IMG/VR virus record: IMGVR_UViG_3300021092_000212
Span: 1-23,751 of that record
Reading direction: 5' to 3' (one strand)
Length of the DNA stretch: 23,751 nucleotides
Origin: a virus
Shown here piece by piece: positions 1-5,786 of this stretch. Under the pieces are notes generated by a model. The model saw only the letters and a list, made by a program, of their open reading frames with translations, did not search any database and had not been told where the DNA came from. How positions within the stretch are numbered: the stretch's first letter is position 1; each line of letters starts with the position of its first letter. Both the position numbers and the translations under genes were made by a program.

Positions 1-75
1 ATGCAACAACAACCTCAACAATACAATGAGACCTATCGTGGGGTCAAATTTGTAAAAGAGGGGACCAAGGGATGA
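1..75 (+). CDS. DUF4278-like small protein, possibly partial at window start
   Basis: An ATG is the first codon of the window and the frame runs 24 codons to TGA. The peptide is Gln-rich at its N-terminus and carries the motif TYRGVKF, the hallmark of the short cyanobacterial/cyanophage DUF4278 family (YRG-V/I-x-F/Y). The true start could lie upstream of the window, so it may be the C-terminal piece of a longer protein. Its TGA overlaps the ATG of the next gene (ATGA), and the next gene carries the same motif, so the two look like tandem relatives. Function unknown. Confidence 0.5.
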   Translation: MQQQPQQYNETYRGVKFVKEGTKG

Positions 76-233
76 CAGCAACCTATCGTGGTGTGAAGTA
101 TAATACTCACACTCCGAAACTAGAATACCGTAAGTGGTATTCAGAAACACATGCTCCATCTCATCCACCAAACAAATATCGTGGTATTTCCTATCGTCCA
201 TGTAACAATTGGAACTGGGAGGAAAAGAAATGA
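72..233 (+). CDS. DUF4278-type small protein with two YRG motifs
   Basis: 53 codons from an ATG that overlaps the preceding stop. Two copies of the family motif are visible: TYRGVKY at residues 4-10 and KYRGISYRP at about 35-43, separated by a Trp/His/Pro-rich linker. DUF4278 is a short family known from cyanobacteria and their phages, with no established function. The internal motif duplication suggests a tandem double-domain version. An AAGG lies close upstream of the start, and the end overlaps the next ATG by 4 bases, which suggests translational coupling. Confidence 0.6.
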   Translation: MTATYRGVKYNTHTPKLEYRKWYSETHAPSHPPNKYRGISYRPCNNWNWEEKK

Positions 234-328
234 AAAAACTTAACTTCCTACAATTGATTAAGGAGCAAAAGCAAAAAGAAGAGCGTCGTCATCAAGCACA
301 ACTAGCACAACTAGTGGGAGCAAAATAA
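230..328 (+). CDS. small basic/Gln-rich hypothetical protein
   Basis: 32 codons starting with MKKLNFLQLIKEQ. A good Shine-Dalgarno (GGAGG at 218-222) sits 7 nt before the ATG, which is the main support for translation. The peptide is a charged, Gln-rich amphipathic helix without cysteines or a membrane segment. It overlaps the upstream gene (AATGA) and the downstream gene (TAATG). No family recognised. Confidence 0.45.
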   Translation: MKKLNFLQLIKEQKQKEERRHQAQLAQLVGAK

Positions 329-417
329 TGATACAAACTATCATATCTCTAACTGCTGCAGCAGCTCTAGGAACAATCTTACTATCAACCTACATTCAAT
401 GGTTGTACAAGTATTAA
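328..417 (+). CDS. single-span membrane micropeptide
   Basis: 29 codons. ATG overlaps the previous TAA, and GGGAG at 316-320 is at good Shine-Dalgarno distance. Residues 2-22 are almost entirely hydrophobic (IQTIISLTAAAALGTILLST), followed by a short aromatic/basic tail (YIQWLYKY), as expected of one transmembrane helix with a cytoplasmic anchor. Similar tiny membrane peptides are common in T4-like cyanophage accessory regions. Function unknown. It could act on the host envelope, but nothing in the sequence proves that. Confidence 0.45.
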   Translation: MIQTIISLTAAAALGTILLSTYIQWLYKY

Positions 418-431
418 GTTAGTATTAAGTT
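410..431 (+). repeat. tandem 11-bp direct repeat
   Basis: Two perfect head-to-tail copies of agtattaagtt (410-420 and 421-431). The first copy contains the stop codon of the membrane micropeptide. The rest of the AT-rich 418-548 gap holds no gene I can support and no convincing -35/-10 pair. Confidence 0.6.
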
Positions 432-548
432 ATACTAAAAAGATACAAATGTTAGTGAATAAACATAAAGTATTATAGATAGTATGTCTATGGGTTAAAA
501 AGATGATTTAAAAACTCTTTGTTATGTGTTTTTTATTAGGAGGTTATT

Positions 549-719
549 ATGCATAACATAATTTCTTACAATCAACTAGCTGGATGGAAACAATTCGAAA
601 GCACGGTTGACCGATGTAACAAACAAAACGATTTAATTAATGATTACTTTAACTGTCTAATTGAATGTGATGATAAGCAACAAACCTGTAAACGTATCTG
701 TAGAGAATTAATTAAATAA
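549..719 (+). CDS. small cysteine-containing hypothetical protein
   Basis: 56 codons. The start is fixed by a strong Shine-Dalgarno AGGAGG at 538-543 placed 5 nt before ATG. The protein is polar with four cysteines: one in DRCNKQN, one in FNCLIECDD paired with the next, and one pair spread in QTCKRIC near the C-terminus. The spacing CxxxC...CxxxC hints at a helical hairpin stabilised by disulfides or at metal binding, but the family is not recognised. It is followed by the terminator at 760-785. Confidence 0.55.
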   Translation: MHNIISYNQLAGWKQFESTVDRCNKQNDLINDYFNCLIECDDKQQTCKRICRELIK

Positions 720-759
720 AACGAAGGGAGCACATGCCCACTTTTTTAAAACGTTCATT

Positions 760-785
760 GGAGGGGTTGACACCCTCCTTTTTTT
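760..785 (+). terminator. Rho-independent terminator
   Basis: Perfect 6-bp GC-rich stem GGAGGG (760-765) / CCCTCC (773-778) with a 7-nt loop, followed by seven Ts (779-785). It ends the small-gene cluster upstream. The loop contains TTGACA, the -35 box of the next promoter. Confidence 0.85.
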
Positions 786-795
786 ATTGTAAAAT
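767..795 (+). promoter_or_regulatory. sigma70-type promoter embedded in terminator
   Basis: TTGACA at 767-772, a 17-bp spacer, and TAAAAT at 790-795 (one mismatch to TATAAT). Predicted start is near 802, shortly before the ATG at 818. The -35 lies in the loop of the terminator hairpin, so terminator and promoter share DNA. Confidence 0.7.
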
Positions 796-817
796 GTATT
801 GAACTGGACAAATAAAA

Positions 818-982
818 ATGGACAGAGACAAACTTAAATTAATCGTCAAGAACCTGGAACTTCTAGTTGATGCATTAAAATCTGAAGTCTATTCGGATAT
901 TAAGTCTTATACAAATTCTTCTAGCAAAGATCAGAACTTACGATTTTCTGAGTATGATGACGATGATGGATATGCGGATTAA
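818..982 (+). CDS. conserved-type small acidic-tailed hypothetical protein
   Basis: 54 codons starting MDRDKLKLIVKNLELLVDAL. The N-terminal half is an amphipathic helix; the C-terminus ends in an acidic tail EYDDDDGYAD. Small proteins with a helix followed by a DDDDGY-type tail are familiar from T4-like cyanophage genomes, where they have no assigned function. It is the first gene after the promoter at 767-795 and ends 4 nt before the next ATG, so it probably leads this transcription unit. The Shine-Dalgarno is weak (GGA only). Confidence 0.6.
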   Translation: MDRDKLKLIVKNLELLVDALKSEVYSDIKSYTNSSSKDQNLRFSEYDDDDGYAD

Positions 983-986
983 AACT

Positions 987-1280
987 ATGGCACAAATTAC
1001 AGAATCACCACAATCTCTTCGACAGTATATTAAATGGTTACAAAATGCTGTTGAAAAAAGTCATTTGTATGACAATGAAGAATATGCTAAGATAAAGAAA
1101 GAACTTTATCAAGCAAAAAAACTTCGCACACTAATTCAATCACGAAGGAAATCAGCATATGGATTTGGATACAAATTTGAACCACTCGCAAGTCCGCCTA
1201 GTGTCAGTGACGCCTCAAGCGGAACAGACGATGGGGTACGTAGCGAGGGTGAGCAACCCACAGAACCAGGACAATCCTAA
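987..1280 (+). CDS. hypothetical protein overlapping thyX
   Basis: 97 residues from ATG 987 (MAQITESPQ). An in-frame ATG at 954 exists but lies inside the upstream gene, so 987 is preferred. Residues 1-60 are rich in charge and helix (YIKWLQNAVEKSHLYDNEEY, KKELYQAKKLRTL), and this part looks like a genuine conserved cyanophage protein. The last 40 residues are Ser/Pro/Gly/Glu-rich and lie in another frame of the thyX 5' end (122-nt overlap), so they may be non-conserved tail or an extension caused by loss of an earlier stop. Function unknown. Confidence 0.55.
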   Translation: MAQITESPQSLRQYIKWLQNAVEKSHLYDNEEYAKIKKELYQAKKLRTLIQSRRKSAYGFGYKFEPLASPPSVSDASSGTDDGVRSEGEQPTEPGQS

Positions 1281-1821
1281 TGTTGCTGGTCTGCTAAAGT
1301 ATTGTATCAAGCATCAACACTGGTCTGTATTTGAGCAAGCTCATATGACCCTGGAGATTGAAACCTCCCGTGGTATTGCAGCACAAATATTGCGTCATCG
1401 TTCTTTTACATTCCAAGAGTTTTCTCAACGTTATGCTGATGTAAATTGGTTGGAGACTGGTATTCCTGTACCTGATCTTCGCAGTCAAGATACAAAGAAC
1501 CGCCAAAATTCTATTGATGATATTCCAGAAGAGACCAAGAAAGATCTTCAAATGTATATCAGCAATCACTTTATAAATGCGATGGAGTTATACAACGAAC
1601 TCCTACGTCAAGGTGTGGCAAAGGAATGTGCTAGGTTTATATTACCTTTGGCAACACCAACTCGTATCTATATGACTGGATCTGTGCGTTCATGGATACA
1701 CTATATAAATCTACGGAGTGCTCATGGTACTCAAAAAGAACACATGGATATTGCTAACGAATGTAAATGTATATTCGCAGGTCAATTTCCTATTTGCGCC
1801 GAAGCTTTGGAGTGGATTTAA
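1159..1821 (+). CDS. thyX: flavin-dependent thymidylate synthase ThyX
   Basis: ThyX makes dTMP from dUMP using methylene-tetrahydrofolate, FAD and NADPH, feeding phage DNA synthesis in the cytoplasm. The ThyX signature is present at residues 79-92 as RHRSFTFQEFSQRY (family pattern RHRxxSxxxxSxRY, with Thr at the first Ser). Downstream conserved elements include the YxxLLxxGVAKECARFILP helix and the C-terminal SWIHYINLRSAHGTQKEH substrate-binding region. 220 residues is normal for the family. The start at 1159 is supported by AAGGA at about 1145-1149 but overlaps the upstream frame by 122 nt. A GTG at about 1198 is a possible alternative that would shorten the N-terminus. The gene ends at TAATG with the next one. 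Confidence 0.95.
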   Translation: MDLDTNLNHSQVRLVSVTPQAEQTMGYVARVSNPQNQDNPNVAGLLKYCIKHQHWSVFEQAHMTLEIETSRGIAAQILRHRSFTFQEFSQRYADVNWLETGIPVPDLRSQDTKNRQNSIDDIPEETKKDLQMYISNHFINAMELYNELLRQGVAKECARFILPLATPTRIYMTGSVRSWIHYINLRSAHGTQKEHMDIANECKCIFAGQFPICAEALEWI

Positions 1822-2060
1822 TGCCTACATATCCTTTAATCAATAAAGTAACTGGAGAAAAGAAAGAACTCTACATGACAATGACAGAGTACGACCAGTG
1901 GAGAAAAGATAATCCCGATTGGGATAAAGATTGGAATGCTGGCGTTGCTGGTGTTGGAGAGGTCGGTGATTGGAGAAATAAGATGGACAAGACCCATCCT
2001 GGGTGGGGAGATATGATGCGTCGAGCATCTAAACTTCGTGGTTCAACTATAGAGTGGTAA
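1821..2060 (+). CDS. small conserved-type hypothetical protein (FmdB-like N-terminus without cysteines)
   Basis: 79 residues from the ATG that overlaps the thyX stop (TAATG), with GGAG about 7 nt upstream. It begins MPTYPLINKVTGEKKELYMTM and has Trp-rich repeats of the form W-R-K-D-N-P-D-W-D-K-D-W and a C-terminal HPGWGDMMRRASK. The MPTY start recalls FmdB-type zinc-ribbon proteins, but the CxxC pairs are absent, so that relation is only a guess. Coupling to thyX and the 6-nt gap to phoH place it in the metabolic operon. Function unknown. Confidence 0.6.
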   Translation: MPTYPLINKVTGEKKELYMTMTEYDQWRKDNPDWDKDWNAGVAGVGEVGDWRNKMDKTHPGWGDMMRRASKLRGSTIEW

Positions 2061-2066
2061 TAAAAT

Positions 2067-2819
2067 ATGCCTAGAGCGAGAAAAAGAAATAACCCAGATC
2101 TTAATGGGATGTCTACAAAACAAATGAAGAGAAAGAAACCAATTAATTCTAACTATCTTCTTAACATAGATCCTCTAACCGATAGTCAGACAATGATGTT
2201 TGAAGAGTACGGTAGAGGACAAAATATTTTTTCTTATGGTTGTGCTGGTACAGGTAAAACATTTGTAGCACTTTACCTAGCACTTAGAGATGTTCTTGAT
2301 GAGAACAGTCCATATGAAAAAGTTTATATCGTTCGTTCTCTAGTTGCCACAAGAGAGATTGGATTTCTTCCTGGTACACATGAAGATAAAGCAGATATAT
2401 ATCAAATTCCATATAAAAATATGGTAAAATATATGTTTGAAATGCCTGATGCTCCTTCATTTGAAATGCTCTATGGCAATTTAAAAGCACAAGAAACTAT
2501 TTCTTTTTGGAGCACATCATTTCTCCGTGGATCTACTCTTGACAATAGCATTGTTATTGTCGATGAGTGTCAAAATTTAAACTTCCATGAACTCGATAGT
2601 ATTATTACACGAGTTGGTCAAGATAGTAAGATTTTATTTTGTGGAGATGCTAGACAATCTGATTTACAAAAATCAAATGAGAAGTCTGGCATCATTGACT
2701 TCCAAAGAATTCTTCAAAACATGGAAGAATTTAGCATGATTGAATTTGGAATTGAAGATATTGTTCGTTCTGGATTAGTCAAATCATATCTTATTAGTAA
2801 ACTTAATCTAGGATTGTAA
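2067..2819 (+). CDS. phoH: PhoH-like P-loop ATPase
   Basis: A cytoplasmic ATPase of the PhoH family, common in cyanophages and often discussed in relation to phosphate stress, though its true role is unsettled. Walker A GCAGTGKT is at residues 58-65, and Walker B VIVDECQ at about 163-169. Between them are the PhoH landmarks VYIVRSLVATREIGFLPG and LRGSTLDNS. A sensor-like GDARQSDL follows at about 190-200. The first 30 residues are a basic, probably disordered tail (PRARKRNN, KRKKP). 250 residues suits a PhoH-only protein without an added RNase domain. The stop overlaps the next ATG (TAATG). Confidence 0.93.
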   Translation: MPRARKRNNPDLNGMSTKQMKRKKPINSNYLLNIDPLTDSQTMMFEEYGRGQNIFSYGCAGTGKTFVALYLALRDVLDENSPYEKVYIVRSLVATREIGFLPGTHEDKADIYQIPYKNMVKYMFEMPDAPSFEMLYGNLKAQETISFWSTSFLRGSTLDNSIVIVDECQNLNFHELDSIITRVGQDSKILFCGDARQSDLQKSNEKSGIIDFQRILQNMEEFSMIEFGIEDIVRSGLVKSYLISKLNLGL

Positions 2820-3511
2820 TGAAACAATTTAATCATGTTGGTTTGATTGAGCCAATTGTAATGAACACTGTTACGGTTGATGGTAGGAGATACTATCAAA
2901 CTCCCACTGGCAACAGGCATAAATCAGTCACCACCGTGATTAGTAATAATCCTGCAAAGAAAAAAGTTATCTATGAGTGGAGAAAAAGAGTAGGAGAAGA
3001 GAAAGCAAATCAAATCTCTTCTCGCTCTACCAATAGAGGTAACAAATATCATAAATTAGTAGAAAATTATATTAATAATGAACATGATACATCTTTATAT
3101 AAAGATGTTCCTCTAATTTGGATGATGTTTAACTCGTCTGTCAAAGTTCTTGATAATATAAATAACGTATACCTACAAGAGGCAGCGTTATATTCTGATC
3201 ATTTAAAAATTGCTGGACGAGTAGACTGCATAGCAGAATATAATAACAAACTTTCAATCATTGACTTCAAAACTTCTGCAGAAGAAAAAAGAGAATCGTA
3301 TCTGTACGATTACTATGTTCAAGAAACAGCGTATGCGTGTATGCTGTATGAACTATATGGATTGAAAGTGGAACAACTTGTAACTATAGTCTCCTGTGAA
3401 ACTGGTGATGTTCAAGTGAGTATCGTGCCTCCTAAAAAAGAATACTTTGTCAAACTACAACAGTACATCAAGGAGTACGAAGAAACATATGAAAGAAAAA
3501 TTGGAGGATAA
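2819..3511 (+). CDS. PD-(D/E)XK family exonuclease (RecB/MGME1-like)
   Basis: Predicted DNA exonuclease acting in phage replication/recombination or host DNA breakdown. Catalytic-core motifs are visible in the expected order: GNKYHKL (His78) before the core, GRVDC with Asp136, IIDFKTS with Asp149 and Lys151, and the QETAYA helix at about 168-173 typical of RecB/Cas4/MGME1-like nucleases. 230 residues fits a single nuclease domain. No iron-sulfur cysteine cluster is seen, so Cas4 is unlikely. It is translationally coupled to phoH (TAATG) and lies just upstream of gp33 and gp32. Confidence 0.85.
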   Translation: MKQFNHVGLIEPIVMNTVTVDGRRYYQTPTGNRHKSVTTVISNNPAKKKVIYEWRKRVGEEKANQISSRSTNRGNKYHKLVENYINNEHDTSLYKDVPLIWMMFNSSVKVLDNINNVYLQEAALYSDHLKIAGRVDCIAEYNNKLSIIDFKTSAEEKRESYLYDYYVQETAYACMLYELYGLKVEQLVTIVSCETGDVQVSIVPPKKEYFVKLQQYIKEYEETYERKIGG

Positions 3512-3515
3512 GTTT

Positions 3516-3734
3516 ATGACCGTCGCGAAATTTTCACAAGAAGTGGAAAAAATAGCGCACGACAATTCAATGAATTATATTGATGCTATTGTGTACTATT
3601 GTGAATTGAATGAGATAGAACTTGAAAATGTTCCCAAGTTAATTTCAAGACCACTAAAAGAAAAGTTAAAGTTTGATGCTCAAAAATTAAACTATATAAA
3701 GAAAACTTCTAGAGCAAAATTGATGTTGGTATAG
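3516..3734 (+). CDS. 33: gp33-like late transcription accessory factor
   Basis: 72 residues from ATG 3516, chosen because GGAGG at 3503-3507 is correctly spaced. Upstream in-frame ATGs (3447, 3489) lie inside the exonuclease gene. The sequence MTVAKFSQEVEKIAHD and the C-terminal SRPLKEKLKFDAQKLNYIKK match my recollection of cyanophage gp33. T4 gp33 bridges the host RNA polymerase beta flap and the sliding clamp for late transcription, together with gp55. The position, close upstream of gp32, also echoes T4, where 33 lies near 59 and 32. The protein is too short and divergent to prove by motif alone. Confidence 0.7.
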   Translation: MTVAKFSQEVEKIAHDNSMNYIDAIVYYCELNEIELENVPKLISRPLKEKLKFDAQKLNYIKKTSRAKLMLV

Positions 3735-3735
3735 T

Positions 3736-4074
3736 ATGTCTGATTTTTTTAAATCCGAAATGGTTCGCGGGGATCTACAAGAAATGGCAGATCTCCAGCA
3801 GTATTGCATGAGATCTATGGTTGCATTTGCTGTGCTAACCAAAGAAAAAAAGATGGAATATTTTGATGTTCTCGCAACTCTTATCGAGAAACAAAAAATA
3901 TTTTATACCAGACTTCTGTTAAGTGATGATCCAGAAGCACAAGAGATGGCAGAAAACATCAAACAAGCAGCAATTATTCTTGGAGCCACTCCAGATGATA
4001 ATGCAAACAAAATGTTTGATGTGCTACTTGATAAACTGACCACCATGAAAGAAAAACTAGAGGCAGAGGGTTGA
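3736..4074 (+). CDS. DUF1825 family protein
   Basis: 112 residues, all alpha-helical in appearance: MSDFFKSEMVRGDLQEMADLQ, KKMEYFDVLATLIEKQKIFYTRLLLSDDPEAQEM, and a C-terminal amphipathic helix FDVLLDKLTTMKEKLEAE. This matches the DUF1825 pattern (short cyanobacterial proteins with SE-V/M-x-x-x near the start, an EKxxxFxxRxxLSDD segment and a helical end), suggesting a host-derived gene retained between gp33 and gp32. Function unknown. It starts 1 nt after the gp33 stop. Its last codons and TGA overlap the inverted repeat and -35 box of the gp32 promoter. Confidence 0.8.
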   Translation: MSDFFKSEMVRGDLQEMADLQQYCMRSMVAFAVLTKEKKMEYFDVLATLIEKQKIFYTRLLLSDDPEAQEMAENIKQAAIILGATPDDNANKMFDVLLDKLTTMKEKLEAEG

Positions 4075-4089
4075 CGCCGACCTCTGCCT
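4061..4089 (+). promoter_or_regulatory. 9-bp inverted repeat enclosing the gp32 -35 box
   Basis: Perfect arms AGGCAGAGG (4061-4069) and CCTCTGCCT (4081-4089) with an 11-nt loop. The left arm is in the last codons of the DUF1825 gene, and the loop carries its stop codon and TTGACG. It is not followed by an uninterrupted T-run, only by TGTTATTATT. It could therefore be a weak terminator of the upstream unit or a repressor site. Confidence 0.7.
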
Positions 4090-4099
4090 GTGTTATTAT
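4071..4099 (+). promoter_or_regulatory. sigma70-type promoter of gp32
   Basis: TTGACG (4071-4076), a 17-bp spacer, and TATTAT (4094-4099), with TG at 4091-4092 giving an extended -10 (TGTTATTAT). Predicted start is near 4106, leaving a leader of about 48 nt before the gp32 ATG at 4154. Confidence 0.7.
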
Positions 4100-4104
4100 T
4101 ATCC

Positions 4105-4120
4105 TGTGACAGGCGTCACA
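4105..4120 (+). promoter_or_regulatory. gp32 leader stem-loop
   Basis: TGTGAC (4105-4110) and GTCACA (4115-4120) form a perfect 6-bp stem with the tetraloop AGGC at the predicted 5' end of the gp32 mRNA. T4 gp32 represses its own translation by binding a structured leader, so this element is a candidate for a comparable control or for mRNA 5'-end protection. That role is inference. Confidence 0.5.
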
Positions 4121-4153
4121 AAGACCAAATCCAATTCAATCCGAGGTAATCCT

Positions 4154-5062
4154 ATGTCTTTTGCAGATCTGAAGCGTAAGTCCCAGAACAATTTTGATTT
4201 CCTTCAAAAGGAACTTGAGAAGTCTAGCACTGAGAAGAGTGGTGCAGACGAACGTTTCTGGAAACCAGAACTTGACGCTTCTGGTAACGGTTATGCCGTT
4301 ATCCGTTTCCTCCCTGCTCCCGAGGGAGAAAGTGTACCCTGGGCAAAACTGTACTCCCATGCCTTCCAAGGTCCTGGTGGTTGGTACATCGAGAACTCTC
4401 TCACTACTCTTAATCAAAAAGACCCTGTTGGTGAAGTAAACCGCAAACTGTGGAACAGTGGTCATGATGATGATAAAGAAGTTGCTCGCAAACAAAAGCG
4501 CAAACTGTCCTACTACTCCAACATCTATGTTGTGAGTGATCCTAAGCATCCTGAGAATGATGGTAAGGTGTTTCTCTACAAGTATGGCAAGAAGATCCAT
4601 GACAAGATCCTTGCTGCAATGAAACCTGAGTTTGAAGATGAAACTCCCATTAATCCTTTTGATTTTTGGGAAGGTGCTAACTTCAAACTGAAGATCCGCA
4701 CTGTCGCTGGGTATTGGAACTATGATGCTTCTGAGTTTGCATCACCCACTGCTTTGAGTGCTGCTGATGATGAACTTGAGCGCATCTGGAAAGAACAGTA
4801 TTCGCTTGAAGCGTTTACTGCTCCCGATCAATTCAAGACTTTTGAAGAACTTGAACAACGTTTGAACATTGTTCTTGGTATTGCACCTGCTCCGCGTCCT
4901 GCTTTTGTTCGTAATGAAGAAGACGAAGAAGAGTTTGAACCTGCTCCTGTTGCTGCTCGCCGCGAACCTTCACTGCCTAAGGTTGCTGCCACTGTAGGGG
5001 CGACTGATGACGATGAAGACGATGCTCTGTCATACTTCGCTCGCCTTGCTGAGGAAGACTGA
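4154..5062 (+). CDS. 32: gp32 single-stranded DNA-binding protein
   Basis: Coats ssDNA during phage replication, recombination and repair. 302 residues from ATG 4154, with GAGG at 4143-4146 and the expected N-terminus MSFADLKRKSQNN, including the basic LKRKS self-assembly (LAST-like) motif. An upstream in-frame start at 4106 would add 16 unlikely residues. The OB-core region WYIENS...KRKLSYYSNIYVVSDPKHPENDGKVFLYKYGKKIHDKI closely follows T4 gp32. The C-terminus is acidic (DDDEDDALSYFARLAEED), the usual partner-binding tail. The zinc-ligand cysteines of T4 gp32 are absent: IENS replaces IENC and no CxxC follows, so this version seems zinc-free. Confidence 0.95.
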   Translation: MSFADLKRKSQNNFDFLQKELEKSSTEKSGADERFWKPELDASGNGYAVIRFLPAPEGESVPWAKLYSHAFQGPGGWYIENSLTTLNQKDPVGEVNRKLWNSGHDDDKEVARKQKRKLSYYSNIYVVSDPKHPENDGKVFLYKYGKKIHDKILAAMKPEFEDETPINPFDFWEGANFKLKIRTVAGYWNYDASEFASPTALSAADDELERIWKEQYSLEAFTAPDQFKTFEELEQRLNIVLGIAPAPRPAFVRNEEDEEEFEPAPVAARREPSLPKVAATVGATDDDEDDALSYFARLAEED

Positions 5063-5089
5063 TTTCAAAAATGAAAATTTAATTTCACG

Positions 5090-5121
5090 ATTGGCGGAAA
5101 AATTTTTCCGCCAATTTTTTT
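5090..5121 (+). terminator. Rho-independent terminator after gp32
   Basis: Perfect palindrome with arms ATTGGCGGAAAAA (5090-5102) and TTTTTCCGCCAAT (5103-5115), giving a GC-rich base plus an A/T upper stem, followed by a T-run to 5121. It ends gp32 transcription before the convergent gp53 gene. In the opposite direction there is no T-run, so it should act mainly on the plus strand. Confidence 0.9.
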
Positions 5122-5135
5122 ATCAAAAAAGTCGA

Positions 5136-5786
5136 TCAAACTCCAGTCTTTTTAGTTGTCCTATCAATGTAATCTGAAGATTTTTTATAAAGATTGTTCT
5201 TTTTAAAATCGCCAAGGAAAGATTGTAAGTAAGCACCTTTTAAAATAAAGATTTCTCTTTTCTTTTCATTCATTTCGCTTTCATAATCAAATAATGTTAC
5301 TGGATATGAGGCGATCGATCCAGAAACTGTAGCGACTGAGTTACTATCCCAGTATTTAAATGGGCGATTATAAAATGCTTGATCAACAATTAAATCTTTT
5401 TGTAGAGCTATATTACCCAGAGAATTTTTAATCTCGTAGGTTTTATAGTGTTTGATAATAGAATATGGGTCATCATATTCTAGTTCTAAATTTTTTCTTA
5501 GTTCATATTCACTTATAGGCCAATCAAATAAAGGATTAATAATATTATTTGTAATTACAATTACCCAGTCAAGTTCTGCATCACCATATATTTTTTCTGC
5601 AACAGTATCTATCCTTTCTCCATCTTGAATGATATACTTTTTAAAGAATACACTATAAGAAAATGCATCTTCATTTACTTTATATCTTTTAAAGAAATTT
5701 TTCGCAAGAACATAATCAGATTCTTTGAATGGAAACGATATTGGTTTTGTATCGTATTGTATGTTGGGTATATTATTAAAGTACAT
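5136..5786 (-). CDS. 53: gp53 baseplate wedge protein
   Basis: 216 residues (T4 gp53 is 196). The protein begins MYFNNIPNIQYDTKPISFPF. It contains the gp53 core with a LysM-like part: the run IIQDGERIDTVAEKIYGDAELDWVIVITNN (roughly residues 50-80), then NPLFDWPISEYEL. Gp53 joins neighbouring wedges into the six-fold baseplate. It is the last gene of the minus-strand virion operon, and its ATG overlaps the gp48 stop by one base (TAATG). A Tyr/Asn-rich middle and a Lys-rich end make up the rest. Confidence 0.9.
   Translation of the reverse strand: MYFNNIPNIQYDTKPISFPFKESDYVLAKNFFKRYKVNEDAFSYSVFFKKYIIQDGERIDTVAEKIYGDAELDWVIVITNNIINPLFDWPISEYELRKNLELEYDDPYSIIKHYKTYEIKNSLGNIALQKDLIVDQAFYNRPFKYWDSNSVATVSGSIASYPVTLFDYESEMNEKKREIFILKGAYLQSFLGDFKKNNLYKKSSDYIDRTTKKTGV

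Noticed and set aside
734-802. Short frame starting MPTFLKRSLEG with GGGAG upstream
   Set aside because: It runs through the terminator hairpin, T-run and promoter; the Shine-Dalgarno is too close; no protein-like pattern.
3157-3164. Perfect TATAAATA inside the exonuclease gene
   Set aside because: Over 350 nt from the next start (gp33) and in AT-rich coding DNA; could be an internal late promoter but there is no further support.
4136-4600. 154-codon open frame antisense to gp32
   Set aside because: It lies fully opposite a strongly conserved gene, has no ribosome-binding site or promoter, and its translation looks like a reverse-frame shadow.
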